Program-made: the position numbers and the translations under genes
Source of the DNA: Algoriphagus sp. AGSA1
GTDB taxonomy: Bacteria; Bacteroidota; Bacteroidia; Cytophagales; Cyclobacteriaceae
Direction of reading: 5' to 3'
DNA length: 64,000 nucleotides
NCBI RefSeq assembly: GCF_021390545.1
Contig: NZ_JAJUWR010000028.1
Coordinates: forward strand, 1-64,000
Shown here: positions 34,757 to 43,438 of the stretch, piece after piece
Numbering within the stretch: position 1 is the stretch's first letter
How the letters are laid out: each line of letters begins with the position of its first letter
Notes under the pieces: model-generated
Database searches by the model: none
The model's input: the letters and a program-made list of their open reading frames with translations, nothing else
What the model was told of the DNA's origin: nothing

Positions 34757-35668
34757 ATGCCCACTACCACCAACGACAGCACCTTGAAAAACTGGGGGTT
34801 GCTCCTCCTTCTTTCCCTGATTTGGGGCAGTTCATTTATCCTTATCAAAAGAGGGCTGGAGGTATTTTCCCCTGGAGAAGTAGGGGCATATAGAATTGTG
34901 GCCGCAGCTACGTTTTTATTGCCTCTCTCAATCCCACGGATTAAGAACCTTGACAAAACCCAGATCAATAACCTGATCATTGTAGGGCTTGTTGGCAGTT
35001 TTATCCCTGCATTCCTCTTTGCAAAAGCCCAGACACAACTAAGCAGTTCCCTTACGGGAGTCCTGAATGCACTTACGCCCCTGTCTGTAGTAGTCATCGG
35101 TGCATTGTTTTATCATTCCAAAATCACACGAAGAAATGCAATTGGCTTAGCAATTGCATTTATCGGGGTATTTATTTTGGTGACTGTAAAAGAAGGCACA
35201 GGATTCGGAGCTTTTGAGGATATCAACTCCCATGCATTCTACGTAATTCTGGCGTGCATCTGCTATGGGTTCAACCTGAATATCATCAAATACAAATTCG
35301 TTAAACTTAAGCCTATAGAAATCACTGCTATCTCCCTTCTCATGGTTTTGCCGATGGCATTGATCTATCTGATGGCGGGGACGCAGTTTTCATATAAAGT
35401 CGTGAACTCGGTTGGGGCCATGCCCGCCTTAGGATACCTTACTCTGCTAGGTGTACTTGGAACAGCTATCGCTTTGATCATCTTCAATGTGATGGTGAAA
35501 ACCGCCACACCGGTATTTGCGGCATCAGTTACTTACATCATTCCCATTGTAGCTATATTCTGGGGCGTTTTGGATGGGGAGGTTTTGCTTTTAGGCCACT
35601 ATATAGGGATAGTCGCTGTGATCATAGGAGTGTGGGTAGGGAATAGGAAAAAGGTAATTCAACCCTAA
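34757..35668 (+). CDS. EamA-family (DMT) membrane transporter
   Basis: A 303-residue inner-membrane protein with ten predicted transmembrane segments in two EamA repeats (about 12-140 and 160-298). The conserved LLLLSLIWGSSFILIKRGLEVFSP opening and the second-repeat ALGYLTLLGVLGTAIALIIFNVMVK are visible. The family exports or exchanges small metabolites or amino acids; the substrate is not predictable. It is divergent from the DUF4143 ATPase across the operator-like palindromes. Its stop overlaps the convergent M23-like gene by 4 bp. Confidence 0.88.
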   Translation: MPTTTNDSTLKNWGLLLLLSLIWGSSFILIKRGLEVFSPGEVGAYRIVAAATFLLPLSIPRIKNLDKTQINNLIIVGLVGSFIPAFLFAKAQTQLSSSLTGVLNALTPLSVVVIGALFYHSKITRRNAIGLAIAFIGVFILVTVKEGTGFGAFEDINSHAFYVILACICYGFNLNIIKYKFVKLKPIEITAISLLMVLPMALIYLMAGTQFSYKVVNSVGAMPALGYLTLLGVLGTAIALIIFNVMVKTATPVFAASVTYIIPIVAIFWGVLDGEVLLLGHYIGIVAVIIGVWVGNRKKVIQP

Positions 35669-36561
35669 TTTTCTGATAAATGGTTTTTCTTCTCCTTTTT
35701 GCTCATCTCAGCCATTACTATTTCATCTGGAAAAACCACTTCCACCTTGTGTGGCTCGGAGAAATCAGATTCTCCTTCTTTGGAGATAAATTTCATTGGT
35801 CCTTGATGATATTTTAGCTTGTCCTTTCCTGATTTCACGGGCTTCATATTGACTAACCGTACATGCAGTCCTGAATTGTAATCTTCTCCAGCCGAATCCG
35901 CCAGCACATCACCAGGAAATACCACCTGCCCCACTTTCACCTTTTGGCTTCCAGGCCTCAAGACCATGAGCTTGGTCAGCGATCCATCTTCATGAAAGAG
36001 TTCAATATAATTTTCTGAATGATCAAAGTCCAAGTTTTCCCGCTCATCATACTTCTCCATACTGATTGCTGAAACCACTCCTTTCCGTGGCGCAAGAATC
36101 TCCGTAGGCAGATCAAATTTGAATGAGATACCTACATACTCTTTGTTCTCTTCCTTTGGCTGAAGACGGTTTTGGATATGAGTCATCCGTATTCCTGTCG
36201 TCCTAGTGCCTTCTGGTAATGGAATAAGGTACACCGGCTCTTGTTTTGATTTCCCGTAATAATCTCCCTTGATGTAAGTGTAAGTATAGCGTAGGTTAGT
36301 ACTTTGTCCTTCAACCCTTCGCTTCAAAGTAGAAACCTTCGATCTTCCCGGACGGACCACAGCCAAGCCGGAAGAACCTACTGGAAGTATATTTGTGAGT
36401 TCAGTGTAATTAATCAGAACAGTATATGGAACCTGCTCAGTATTGGTAGCATATATTTCCATAATACCATCATTCTTCCGCTCCGTATCCATAGTAATCT
36501 GGGCGAATGTGGTCTGACTGAAAAAAAAGACCATTAGCAAGACGTTAAGAATTCGAGTCAT
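35665..36561 (-). CDS. Secreted M23/LytM-like protein, probably non-catalytic
   Basis: A 298-residue exported protein with signal peptide MTRILNVLLMVFFFSQTTFAQ. The C-terminal half carries the lysostaphin-fold pattern (PRKGVVSAISMEKYDE, ENYIELFHEDGSLTKLMVLRPGSQKVKVGQVVFPGDVLA, SGLHVRLVN). Active M23 enzymes need an N-terminal HxxxD and a C-terminal HxH; here only the single His of GLHVRL remains, so zinc hydrolysis is unlikely. It may bind peptidoglycan or act as a regulator, as divisome LytM factors do. The start is chosen at 36561 because 37 upstream residues of the open frame are not signal-like. Confidence 0.7.
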   Translation of the reverse strand: MTRILNVLLMVFFFSQTTFAQITMDTERKNDGIMEIYATNTEQVPYTVLINYTELTNILPVGSSGLAVVRPGRSKVSTLKRRVEGQSTNLRYTYTYIKGDYYGKSKQEPVYLIPLPEGTRTTGIRMTHIQNRLQPKEENKEYVGISFKFDLPTEILAPRKGVVSAISMEKYDERENLDFDHSENYIELFHEDGSLTKLMVLRPGSQKVKVGQVVFPGDVLADSAGEDYNSGLHVRLVNMKPVKSGKDKLKYHQGPMKFISKEGESDFSEPHKVEVVFPDEIVMAEMSKKEKKNHLSEN

Positions 36562-36898
36562 AAAGAGGAGCATGTTATGTGGATGAAATATGCCAAAACA
36601 ATTAATTTCAATATTAGCTAGTATATAGAAGCTATTTTTTACTTTTCTGTATGCCTTCTTGTCGTAAAACAAGGAATACCGTCAAATTCTCAATAGTAGC
36701 AATCAGGAAAATAAAAGCATACTATTGGCTGTCAGAAGAGAGAAGTTCACAAAAACCAAACTAGTGTTTTTCACAAAACACTCCTAATAAACTTTTAAAA
36801 AACATTCGGAAACAACTAATTACAAAAAACTTAAAAGTTCATAGCATAAAAGGAAAAGACTCGTGGCTTAAGTTTCCTCCATTTCCTAAGCCTATTCG
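36562..36898. other. Intergenic region
   Basis: About 340 bp of AT-rich sequence between the M23-like gene start and the DUF3810 gene end. An AGTGTTTT/AAAACACT hairpin (36763-36782) with a 4-nt loop is the only clear structure. No gene is supported. Confidence 0.5.
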
Positions 36899-37972
36899 TC
36901 AAAAGTCTTTCATCCTTTCCCTCCATGCAAAAGCCAATTTTGGCAATTCCTGATAACTGTTGACGCCGGCTTTTACCCCCTGTGTTTTCAGGAAGACGTC
37001 GTTGGTTTTTCGGCTCAGTTCCAAGGAATATGCCTTGATGGCCTCGCTGGCTTTTCGGATAGAAACCATATCGTTACGGATCCCTCTATCGAGAGTTTTC
37101 ACCCACTCCCTGTATTCCTCTGGCGCCATCCTATAATAATCCGAAAGCTGGTAATTCAATAATCTCAACTGCCCTGAATAGCGCAGAAGAGGATCATCCG
37201 AATTGGTACAGATCACCCATGCGATGAAATTAGCCTCTCCCTCATCAGTCACTCCATAGCTATGCGCCATCTCATGGGCAACAGTGAAAGGTTTCTCCAA
37301 AGCATGCAGAGAAGGGTCTATATAGCTTTCTCCGGTAAAAGGAAAATAGATTCCCAAAATCCCCATCTTCCGCATAAAGCCGGATGGAGGAAATTGTTTG
37401 GTCCTCGGCCTTCCGGTGAAATTTAAACCCAGCATATTTAAATTGTCCGCCATATTTGCCCGCACGAGCTTTTCTAATTCAGGATAGGGTAAGATTTCTT
37501 CTATGGCTGCGGTATCCCGCGTAACCGCATTTCTATATTGCTGGGCCAGACGATAAGTGATCTGCACTTCACTCTTCACCTGTTCCAGATTCATGGATTT
37601 GGGCTGAAGTCCCAGCTGCTGCACAATAGGCGTACGCTGGTAATTAAACCCCCATAATACCAGAAAAAAGAAGACCAAGGCACCCAGTCCATTAACCAAA
37701 GCCGCTAAAGAATACCACGTTCTGCTTTTCCACCCCGTCTTTTGACTAACTCTCCAAAAATAAATACCAATGACTAACAATACAGAAGCTATAAATAAAT
37801 AAACGCTGGGAAAGGGCAATCTTCCCAGCGTAATATCTATTACATTCCGGATACCTGGAAAGAATTTTCTTGAATAAATAGTATCAGTAGCTTCTGGGTT
37901 TTGAGTTGCCAAATAGCGTATCCCCAAAGCAATAACTCCGAGAATCGCCCAGGACCAATCTCTCTTTCCCAT
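36899..37972 (-). CDS. DUF3810 membrane protein with HExxH motif
   Basis: A 357-residue protein with about three N-terminal membrane segments (about 8-24, 55-72, 90-108) and a large C-terminal domain. The domain contains VAHEMAHSYGVTDEGEANFIAWV, an HExxH zinc motif followed by an acidic EGEAN stretch that could supply the third ligand. This is the DUF3810 family of Bacteroidota. A membrane-anchored metallopeptidase facing the periplasm is a reasonable inference, but activity has not been shown to my knowledge. It starts just 9 bp after the nfu-like gene and is probably co-transcribed with it. Confidence 0.85.
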   Translation of the reverse strand: MGKRDWSWAILGVIALGIRYLATQNPEATDTIYSRKFFPGIRNVIDITLGRLPFPSVYLFIASVLLVIGIYFWRVSQKTGWKSRTWYSLAALVNGLGALVFFFLVLWGFNYQRTPIVQQLGLQPKSMNLEQVKSEVQITYRLAQQYRNAVTRDTAAIEEILPYPELEKLVRANMADNLNMLGLNFTGRPRTKQFPPSGFMRKMGILGIYFPFTGESYIDPSLHALEKPFTVAHEMAHSYGVTDEGEANFIAWVICTNSDDPLLRYSGQLRLLNYQLSDYYRMAPEEYREWVKTLDRGIRNDMVSIRKASEAIKAYSLELSRKTNDVFLKTQGVKAGVNSYQELPKLAFAWRERMKDF

Positions 37973-37981
37973 AAAATCAGC

Positions 37982-38563
37982 TTATACTCCCTCTGCTACT
38001 ACTTCTTTAACTTCCGGGAGCATCCTGGTCAGCAAATTCTGGATCCCAGCTTTTAATGTTATAGTGCTCGAAGGGCATCCTGAGCAAGACCCCTGGAGCA
38101 GCACTTTCACTACCCCATCATGAAAGGAATGAAACACTATCGCTCCACCATCTTGCTCCACGGCAGGCCGGATGTATTCATCAAGAATTCCTTTGATTTT
38201 CTTCACAACTTCCGAATCATTCTCGTCAAAAAGAGGATCCTTGTCAAAACCAACAGGAACAGGGGCTTTCCCTGCTTCCAAATATTGCTTGATATGATCT
38301 CTCACTATGCCTTGTATCTCGGCCCACTCCACATCTTCAGACTTAGTGACTGTCACAAAATTAGAAGCGATAAACACCCGCTCCACTGCCGCAAAATTAA
38401 ACAGCTCTTGGGCCAATGGGCTGATTTTGGCACCCTCTGCATCAGGAAAATCAAAACTTACTCCCTCATCCACCAACATAAAATTGGCGACAAATTTCAG
38501 GGAGTTTGGGTTAGGATTGGCCTCCATATAGAGGTGAACAGGTCTTGCTTGAGCTTGTAGCAT
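37982..38563 (-). CDS. NifU-family (Nfu-type) iron-sulfur carrier protein
   Basis: A 193-residue cytosolic Fe-S carrier. The N-terminal Nfu domain (about 10-95: YMEANPNPNSLKFVANFML, then VERVFIASNFVTVTKSEDVEW) is followed by the C-terminal NifU domain (about 115-190: EYIRPAVEQDGGAIVFHSF) with the cluster-binding motif SCSGCPSS (Cys160, Cys163). It delivers 4Fe-4S clusters to target proteins. Length and domain order are typical of Bacteroidota Nfu. Confidence 0.92.
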   Translation of the reverse strand: MLQAQARPVHLYMEANPNPNSLKFVANFMLVDEGVSFDFPDAEGAKISPLAQELFNFAAVERVFIASNFVTVTKSEDVEWAEIQGIVRDHIKQYLEAGKAPVPVGFDKDPLFDENDSEVVKKIKGILDEYIRPAVEQDGGAIVFHSFHDGVVKVLLQGSCSGCPSSTITLKAGIQNLLTRMLPEVKEVVAEGV

Positions 38564-38641
38564 GGTAATCTCGATTTTTGTTTAGAAAACCGAATTGCGG
38601 GGATTAAGTTCCAGCAAATTAGATTTTCATGGCAAATGCAC

Positions 38642-39376
38642 TTATTTGAATGGATGTCCGGTGGCTGCATACCAGATCCCTCCATACACATGCTTTAAGA
38701 AAACAGGATCTTCCCAAGCTGCCTCTACATGTCCTAGTGCGGTATAGAATACCCTTCCCCCATCAAATTCATGGTACCAGGCCATAGGATGGTTATCACC
38801 ATTCCCTCTGGCTACTTTGTACGTACTTTCATCGGCTTTGATCAAGACCTTGATATCGGGGTTGATATCCTTAAACTCATACAATTCATCTGTGAACATC
38901 CAGTTTTTAGGCAGGTGCCATGTAGATGGATGATTTTGATCTACTACTTCGAGCCGCAAAGTCTGCTGTGCAGGATGTGACAAAAAGTATGCTCCTATCA
39001 TGTCGTTGTACCATGGCCATTGATACTCGGTATCTGTAGCAGAGTGAATACCGACCACACCTTTTCCGCTTTGGACAAAGCGCTGAAAAGCTGCTTTCTG
39101 CTCATCATTAAAAATGGTACCGGTGGTGGTGGTCAATATAACCACATCGTATTTGGCCAGTTTTTCATCTGTAAATTCGCTTGCATCTTCAGTGGTATAA
39201 ACGCTGAAGACCTCCGTTTTCCCCATCTTTTTCAAAGCAGCCACAGCCTCGGGGATAGATTGATGGCGAAAACCTGCGGTTTTACTGAAAACCAAAGCTT
39301 TAAATTGCTGTGCGGGAGCAATCAGTATCACACTGAAAATAAGCCCTAAGGCCAGAATTGCACGTTTTAAGTTCAT
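38642..39376 (-). CDS. Secreted ThuA-domain protein
   Basis: A 244-residue exported protein with signal peptide (MNLKRAILALGLIFSVILIAPAQQ) and a ThuA-like glutamine-amidotransferase-fold domain (FKALVFSKTAGFRHQSIPEAVAALKKMG; VGIHSATDTEYQWPWYNDMIGAYFLSHP; PMAWYHEFDGGRVFYTALGHVEAAWEDP). These domains are linked to trehalose or other sugar utilisation by neighbourhood in other genomes, but the reaction is not known. The His and Glu of GHVEAAW are the conserved features. It stands as a separate small unit with no sugar genes beside it. Confidence 0.87.
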   Translation of the reverse strand: MNLKRAILALGLIFSVILIAPAQQFKALVFSKTAGFRHQSIPEAVAALKKMGKTEVFSVYTTEDASEFTDEKLAKYDVVILTTTTGTIFNDEQKAAFQRFVQSGKGVVGIHSATDTEYQWPWYNDMIGAYFLSHPAQQTLRLEVVDQNHPSTWHLPKNWMFTDELYEFKDINPDIKVLIKADESTYKVARGNGDNHPMAWYHEFDGGRVFYTALGHVEAAWEDPVFLKHVYGGIWYAATGHPFK

Positions 39377-39451
39377 AGGTTGGGATGTTGGGTTTTATTA
39401 CTTTTATTGAAAATTGAATACTGTCATCTTGAATATTGATAATTGGATTTG

Positions 39452-40204
39452 TCATTTGATGATTTCAAACTTTTCCCCGGCTTCTTTCCTGCTGAAGGCA
39501 TTGAAATGCCACCATTCAGAACCTATCCCGCTAAATCCATTACCTGTCATTACTTTCCGCAGAATATCCCGGTTGGCAATTTGCGCTTTCGTTAATTTCC
39601 CGTCGGCGAGCATTTGCTTTTCACGGTCCGGATACGCTAGATAGCCAAAATAATCATAAGCTGTACCCATATTCAGGGTTGTATCAGCTTTTATATCGTA
39701 AATAGTCAGATCTACAGCTACGCCATAATTATGCAAACCACCTTTCTTCGGATCTGCGACATATAGAGGCTTGATACTGTCAGGTTTGTCCAGCACATCC
39801 CACAAAATCTGCTGTACACTCAGCGGACGAACTCCATCATACACCAGCAAGGTATAATCCGGGTGCATCCCTTTCAGCATTTCTTGGGCTTTTTTCAATC
39901 TTTCTGCTACTTCCGGCTGAAGATAAGCCTTAGTCAGATCACCATACACATCCTCACCAAAGAAATTGTCGGGCGTGGAATACTTTAGCTCCACCAGAAT
40001 CCCAGGAATTACTTCTTCCACATCCACCAATCCCTGGGCAATCAATTTTTCCTCCAACTCAGGAATTTTCGCTTCCAGTTCTACATCTTTTACCGGATCC
40101 AGCACTTCCCGCTGCTGCTCAGAGAAAATCTCCTGATCGCTTTTCTGCGCTGTGCCGCAGGCAATCAACATCAAGAATAAGAAGAAATAAGAATTATTCA
40201 CCAT
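39452..40204 (-). CDS. M15-family D-alanyl-D-alanine dipeptidase-like lipoprotein
   Basis: A 250-residue lipoprotein (MVNNSYFFLFLMLIAC, Cys16) with a VanX/DdpX-type zinc peptidase domain. The zinc-ligand segments are LHNYGVAVDLTIYD and the C-terminal GSEWWHF with catalytic Glu and His; the N-terminal VKLKYSTPDNFFGEDVYG-like region is also conserved. It should cleave D-Ala-D-Ala or similar peptidoglycan peptides in the periplasm. The frame opens with TTG at 40207, but the ATG at 40204 shares its A with the stop of the upstream SDR gene (TGATG), so the two are coupled and I use the ATG. Confidence 0.88.
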   Translation of the reverse strand: MVNNSYFFLFLMLIACGTAQKSDQEIFSEQQREVLDPVKDVELEAKIPELEEKLIAQGLVDVEEVIPGILVELKYSTPDNFFGEDVYGDLTKAYLQPEVAERLKKAQEMLKGMHPDYTLLVYDGVRPLSVQQILWDVLDKPDSIKPLYVADPKKGGLHNYGVAVDLTIYDIKADTTLNMGTAYDYFGYLAYPDREKQMLADGKLTKAQIANRDILRKVMTGNGFSGIGSEWWHFNAFSRKEAGEKFEIIK

Positions 40205-40962
40205 CAAGGATTTCTATTTACAATAGTAGCTGAAGCCTGGGCTGTGGGCAACACCACTACATCGGCAATAGTCACATGCGGAGGCCTAGTTACGGCAAAC
40301 TCGACGATATCCGCAATATCCTGGGCGACCAATGGCTCCATTCCTTGATAAACCGTATCTGCACGGTTTTCGTCACCCTTAAACCTAACAAGAGAAAACT
40401 CAGTCTCGACCAGCCCGGGATGAATAGCAACCACTCTGATCCCAAACGGGTTCATGTCTATTCTCATTCCTTTGGTAATGGCATCTACCGCATGTTTAGA
40501 CCCGCAATACACGCTCCCGTTGGGATAGACTTCCTTTCCGGCTATGGAACCTATGTTGATGATCATACCGGATTTCCGCTCCGTCATTCCTGGGATAATG
40601 GCCCGCGACACATACAAAAGCCCCTTCACATTGATATCCATCATATCATCCCAGTCACCTAAATCTGCAGATTGCACCGGATCCATCCCATGAGCATTTC
40701 CCGCGTTATTGATCAGTACATCTATGGCTTTCCATTTTTGAGGAAGTTTGTCAAGGATTTCCTTTACTTTTTCCCGATCACGCACATCAAATACTAAAGG
40801 CAAAAAACCAATATCCTCAGGCAATTCAGATTTCAGTTCCTCCAACCGGTTTCCACGTCTTCCGGTGGCGATGATATCAAAACCTATCTTGGCAAGGGTG
40901 ATTGCGGCAGCTTTACCGATTCCAGAAGTAGCTCCGGTGATTAGGGCAATTTTGTTTTTCAT
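40204..40962 (-). CDS. SDR-family NAD(P)-dependent oxidoreductase
   Basis: A 252-residue classical short-chain dehydrogenase with cofactor motif TGATSGIG (9-16), NNAG, the catalytic Ser in IINIGSIAG and the Tyr/Lys pair in SVYCGSKHAV. It resembles the YdfG-like group that acts on serine and 3-hydroxy acids (LVFDVRDREKV; PGLVETEFSLVRFKGD), but the substrate is not certain. The start is set at MKNKIALITG (40962) rather than 40986. It is coupled to the M15 peptidase gene by a TGATG overlap. Confidence 0.9.
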   Translation of the reverse strand: MKNKIALITGATSGIGKAAAITLAKIGFDIIATGRRGNRLEELKSELPEDIGFLPLVFDVRDREKVKEILDKLPQKWKAIDVLINNAGNAHGMDPVQSADLGDWDDMMDINVKGLLYVSRAIIPGMTERKSGMIINIGSIAGKEVYPNGSVYCGSKHAVDAITKGMRIDMNPFGIRVVAIHPGLVETEFSLVRFKGDENRADTVYQGMEPLVAQDIADIVEFAVTRPPHVTIADVVVLPTAQASATIVNRNP

Positions 40963-41180
40963 CCTGAAAGATAAAAAAATTATCAATGGACAATTTTCAA
41001 TACTCAGTGATCAAAAGAAAAATTCCAAGGGTTCGGATATACTCATCCACAGTTTTTCAAACATTATTCTAGGTCTTCTAATAATTGCAGGGCTTGTTGT
41101 GCCGATTATTAAAACAGGAATGCTAACTGCTGGGTTTGGTTCAAAACCTTCGCACCTTTCGACTTTTCACCTTCTATTCA

Positions 41181-41993
41181 CTACTGAAAATTCAGGTAAA
41201 GCGTAATGCTTTTTCTTTTAAGTGAAGAAATAGCATCCCGAAGCTCCGGCAATGTGTTTTCCGCCTGATAGGTATTCATCATCCCATGAGAAAAGCGTAT
41301 CTCCGGGGCAAACTTGAAGTATTTGAAGTAAATCTCAAAGCCCATCCCTGCTTCTATTGAAACGTCCCGGCCCGTCATCACGATATCGTCCACATTGGCT
41401 TCATCCTGGCTTTTGGTACGGAACTGATAGCTCCCGCCTCCAATAAAATACATGCGGGTATTATTGAATCTCACCGAACGGTATTTGAAGAGTAAAGGTA
41501 ATTCTACCATAGTGGCTTCTGAGCTATACACCTGAACTCCTCCGGACACAGTACCTTCGTTCCCAGGAGTTGTCTGTATGAGCCCCTCATCTAGCTTATC
41601 GTAAAAATAAGTCACTTCTGTCTTATACTCATAGAAGCCCACCTTCGGTGTAAAAAGCAATTGTACTTGATCGTGAAGCCTCAGAATACCGATAAACCCC
41701 AGTGAAAAACCCGGAGAAAACTGAGGCTGAACACTCCTAACCCGGGAAAAGGGATTAGTGCTGTTTGACCCTTGATTCATAAACGCATCGGTATATTTCA
41801 CTCGCAGCGTACTATTGTGGGCAGCCAGAAAAAAACCATAGGAAAGCGTCCGGTTATCAGAACCTGCTGTTGAGGTCAAGCCAAACATCCCTTGCCCAAA
41901 CGTAGGGATTACTGCCGAGAAAAACACTAAACCCAGTAGGACTATTTTGTTCCTACGTAGATTGAGCTTATTCCAAATGTAAGTGGTTTGCAT
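41181..41993 (-). CDS. porT: PorT-family outer-membrane beta-barrel, type IX secretion/gliding
   Basis: A 270-residue outer-membrane beta-barrel with a hydrophobic export signal (about residues 15-33, KIVLLGLVFFSAVIPTFGQ) and repeated amphipathic strands ending in ITLYLNFQ. Its place directly after ubiE, sharing 52 bp with it, is the arrangement usual for porT/sprT of Bacteroidota, whose product is needed for type IX secretion. The family call rests on context plus size and topology, so moderate confidence. The ATG at 41993 lies inside ubiE; no nearer ATG precedes the signal. Confidence 0.75.
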   Translation of the reverse strand: MQTTYIWNKLNLRRNKIVLLGLVFFSAVIPTFGQGMFGLTSTAGSDNRTLSYGFFLAAHNSTLRVKYTDAFMNQGSNSTNPFSRVRSVQPQFSPGFSLGFIGILRLHDQVQLLFTPKVGFYEYKTEVTYFYDKLDEGLIQTTPGNEGTVSGGVQVYSSEATMVELPLLFKYRSVRFNNTRMYFIGGGSYQFRTKSQDEANVDDIVMTGRDVSIEAGMGFEIYFKYFKFAPEIRFSHGMMNTYQAENTLPELRDAISSLKRKSITLYLNFQ

Positions 41994-42664
41994 AGGTTGC
42001 TGGTGAATCCGACTTTGTTCATAATTCTCAGAAAATCCATTCCGTACGGAAAGGCCTCCACTGACTCAGGAAGATAGGTATAAGCTGAATTGTCCTTGGA
42101 TACAATCTTTCCGATCTGAGGCAAAATAGCTTTGGAATAAAATGCATAAGCCTGTTTCATCGGTGCTTTGGTCGGCTGGCTAAACTCCAATATCACCACT
42201 TTACCTCCCGGTTTAAGTACGCGATACATATCTGCCAGTCCTTTTTCCAGATTCTCAAAGTTCCTGACACCAAATGAAACGATGACCGCATCAAACTTAT
42301 TATCTTCGAAAAGCAGCCCTTCAGAATCACCAAGCTGAAGCTCTATTTTATCATCCAGTCCTTTTTTCTTCATTTTCTTTCTGCCTTCTTCCAGCATGCC
42401 CTCGGAGATATCCACTCCGATGATCTTGTCCGGGTTCAATGACAGTGCTTCAATGGCAAAATCACCCGTACCCGTCGCTATATCCAGAATCAGCTTAGGC
42501 TGATCATCTTTCAGATATTTAATTGCTTTTTTTCTCCAGCTGATATCAATTCCCATGCTGAGCACATGATTGAGCAAATCGTATTTGCCGGAAATGTTGT
42601 TGAACATTTCAGCTACTTGTTCTTTTTTGGAGTCTTGTTTGTCTTTATAGGGAACTACGGCCAT
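41942..42664 (-). CDS. ubiE: Demethylmenaquinone methyltransferase
   Basis: A 240-residue SAM-dependent methyltransferase for the last step of menaquinone synthesis. The MFNNISGKYDLLNHVLSMGIDISWRKKA opening, the SAM loop LDIATGTGDFAIEA, the DAVIVSFGVRNFENLEKGL segment and LKPGGKVVILEFSQP are typical of UbiE/MenG. The start is at MAVVPYKDKQDSKKEQV (42664). It is transcribed with porT and divergently from engB. Confidence 0.94.
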   Translation of the reverse strand: MAVVPYKDKQDSKKEQVAEMFNNISGKYDLLNHVLSMGIDISWRKKAIKYLKDDQPKLILDIATGTGDFAIEALSLNPDKIIGVDISEGMLEEGRKKMKKKGLDDKIELQLGDSEGLLFEDNKFDAVIVSFGVRNFENLEKGLADMYRVLKPGGKVVILEFSQPTKAPMKQAYAFYSKAILPQIGKIVSKDNSAYTYLPESVEAFPYGMDFLRIMNKVGFTSNLCKPLTFGISSIYVGTK

Positions 42665-42761
42665 CAGAATTCTGTCTTTGAAAGAGCAATAATAGGGAAG
42701 AAACACGAGGAATGGAAAAATGTTACGCTTCGCTTTCCCCTGCCCTTTACGGATAATGTCT

Positions 42762-42769
42762 TACTTTTG
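42762..42769 (+). promoter_or_regulatory. Candidate -7 box of engB
   Basis: TACTTTTG matches TAnnTTTG and ends 17 bp before the engB ATG at 42787. Confidence 0.5.
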
Positions 42770-42786
42770 CATCTAAACACCAGCAG

Positions 42787-43389
42787 ATGATCAATAAAGC
42801 CACTTTCGTAATCAGTAATTCCAACCCTGGAAATTGTCCAAAACCAGACCGTGCTGAGATCGCTTTTATAGGCAGATCAAATGTGGGCAAAAGCTCCCTG
42901 ATCAATATGCTCGTCAACCAGAAAGGCCTGGCCAAAACATCCCAAAAACCCGGAAAAACCCAGTTGATAAACCATTTCCTGATCAATGATAAGTGGTACC
43001 TTGTTGATCTTCCGGGCTATGGTTTCGCCAAAGTCAACCTGAAAGTAAAGCAGGGATGGGAGAGCATGATCACGACCTACCTCACCAAGCGGGAAAACCT
43101 ATGCGGGGTATTTGTACTTATTGATAGCCGATTAGAACCCCAGCAGATAGACCTGGAATTCTTACTCTGGTGTGGTTCCCAAGGAGTTCCTACGGTTTTG
43201 GTATTTACTAAAGCTGACAAGCAATCCAGGGCAAAAACTGACCAGAATATCCGGAAGTTTCTAAGCAAAACCCAGGAAATATTTGAAGAAGAACCTGACT
43301 ACTTTATCAGCAGCGCAGAGGCAGGCACTGGAAAAGCTGAACTGACACGGTTTATGGAAGAATTGGTAACAGAATATGAAGTCCGGTAA
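42787..43389 (+). CDS. engB: Ribosome biogenesis GTP-binding protein EngB (YihA/YsxC)
   Basis: A 200-residue TRAFAC GTPase needed for large-subunit assembly. The P-loop is GRSNVGKSS (29-37), switch II is DLPGYGFAK, and the base-specificity motif is FTKADKQS. The N-terminal ATFVISNSNPGNCPKPDRAEIAF is standard for the family. Length is normal. A TAnnTTTG promoter box lies just upstream, and the DUF5606 gene follows after 49 bp with its own box. Confidence 0.95.
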   Translation: MINKATFVISNSNPGNCPKPDRAEIAFIGRSNVGKSSLINMLVNQKGLAKTSQKPGKTQLINHFLINDKWYLVDLPGYGFAKVNLKVKQGWESMITTYLTKRENLCGVFVLIDSRLEPQQIDLEFLLWCGSQGVPTVLVFTKADKQSRAKTDQNIRKFLSKTQEIFEEEPDYFISSAEAGTGKAELTRFMEELVTEYEVR

Positions 43390-43408
43390 ATCATTAAATT
43401 GATAATCC

Positions 43409-43416
43409 TATATTTG
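43409..43416 (+). promoter_or_regulatory. Candidate -7 box of the DUF5606 gene
   Basis: TATATTTG matches TAnnTTTG, ending 22 bp before the ATG at 43439. Confidence 0.45.
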
Positions 43417-43438
43417 CAGCCTCGAAAAAACAAACCAA

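Noticed and set aside
34645..35097. Minus-strand frame of 150 codons over the EamA gene start
   Set aside because: Antisense to a transporter with clear membrane segments and EamA motifs; low-quality product.
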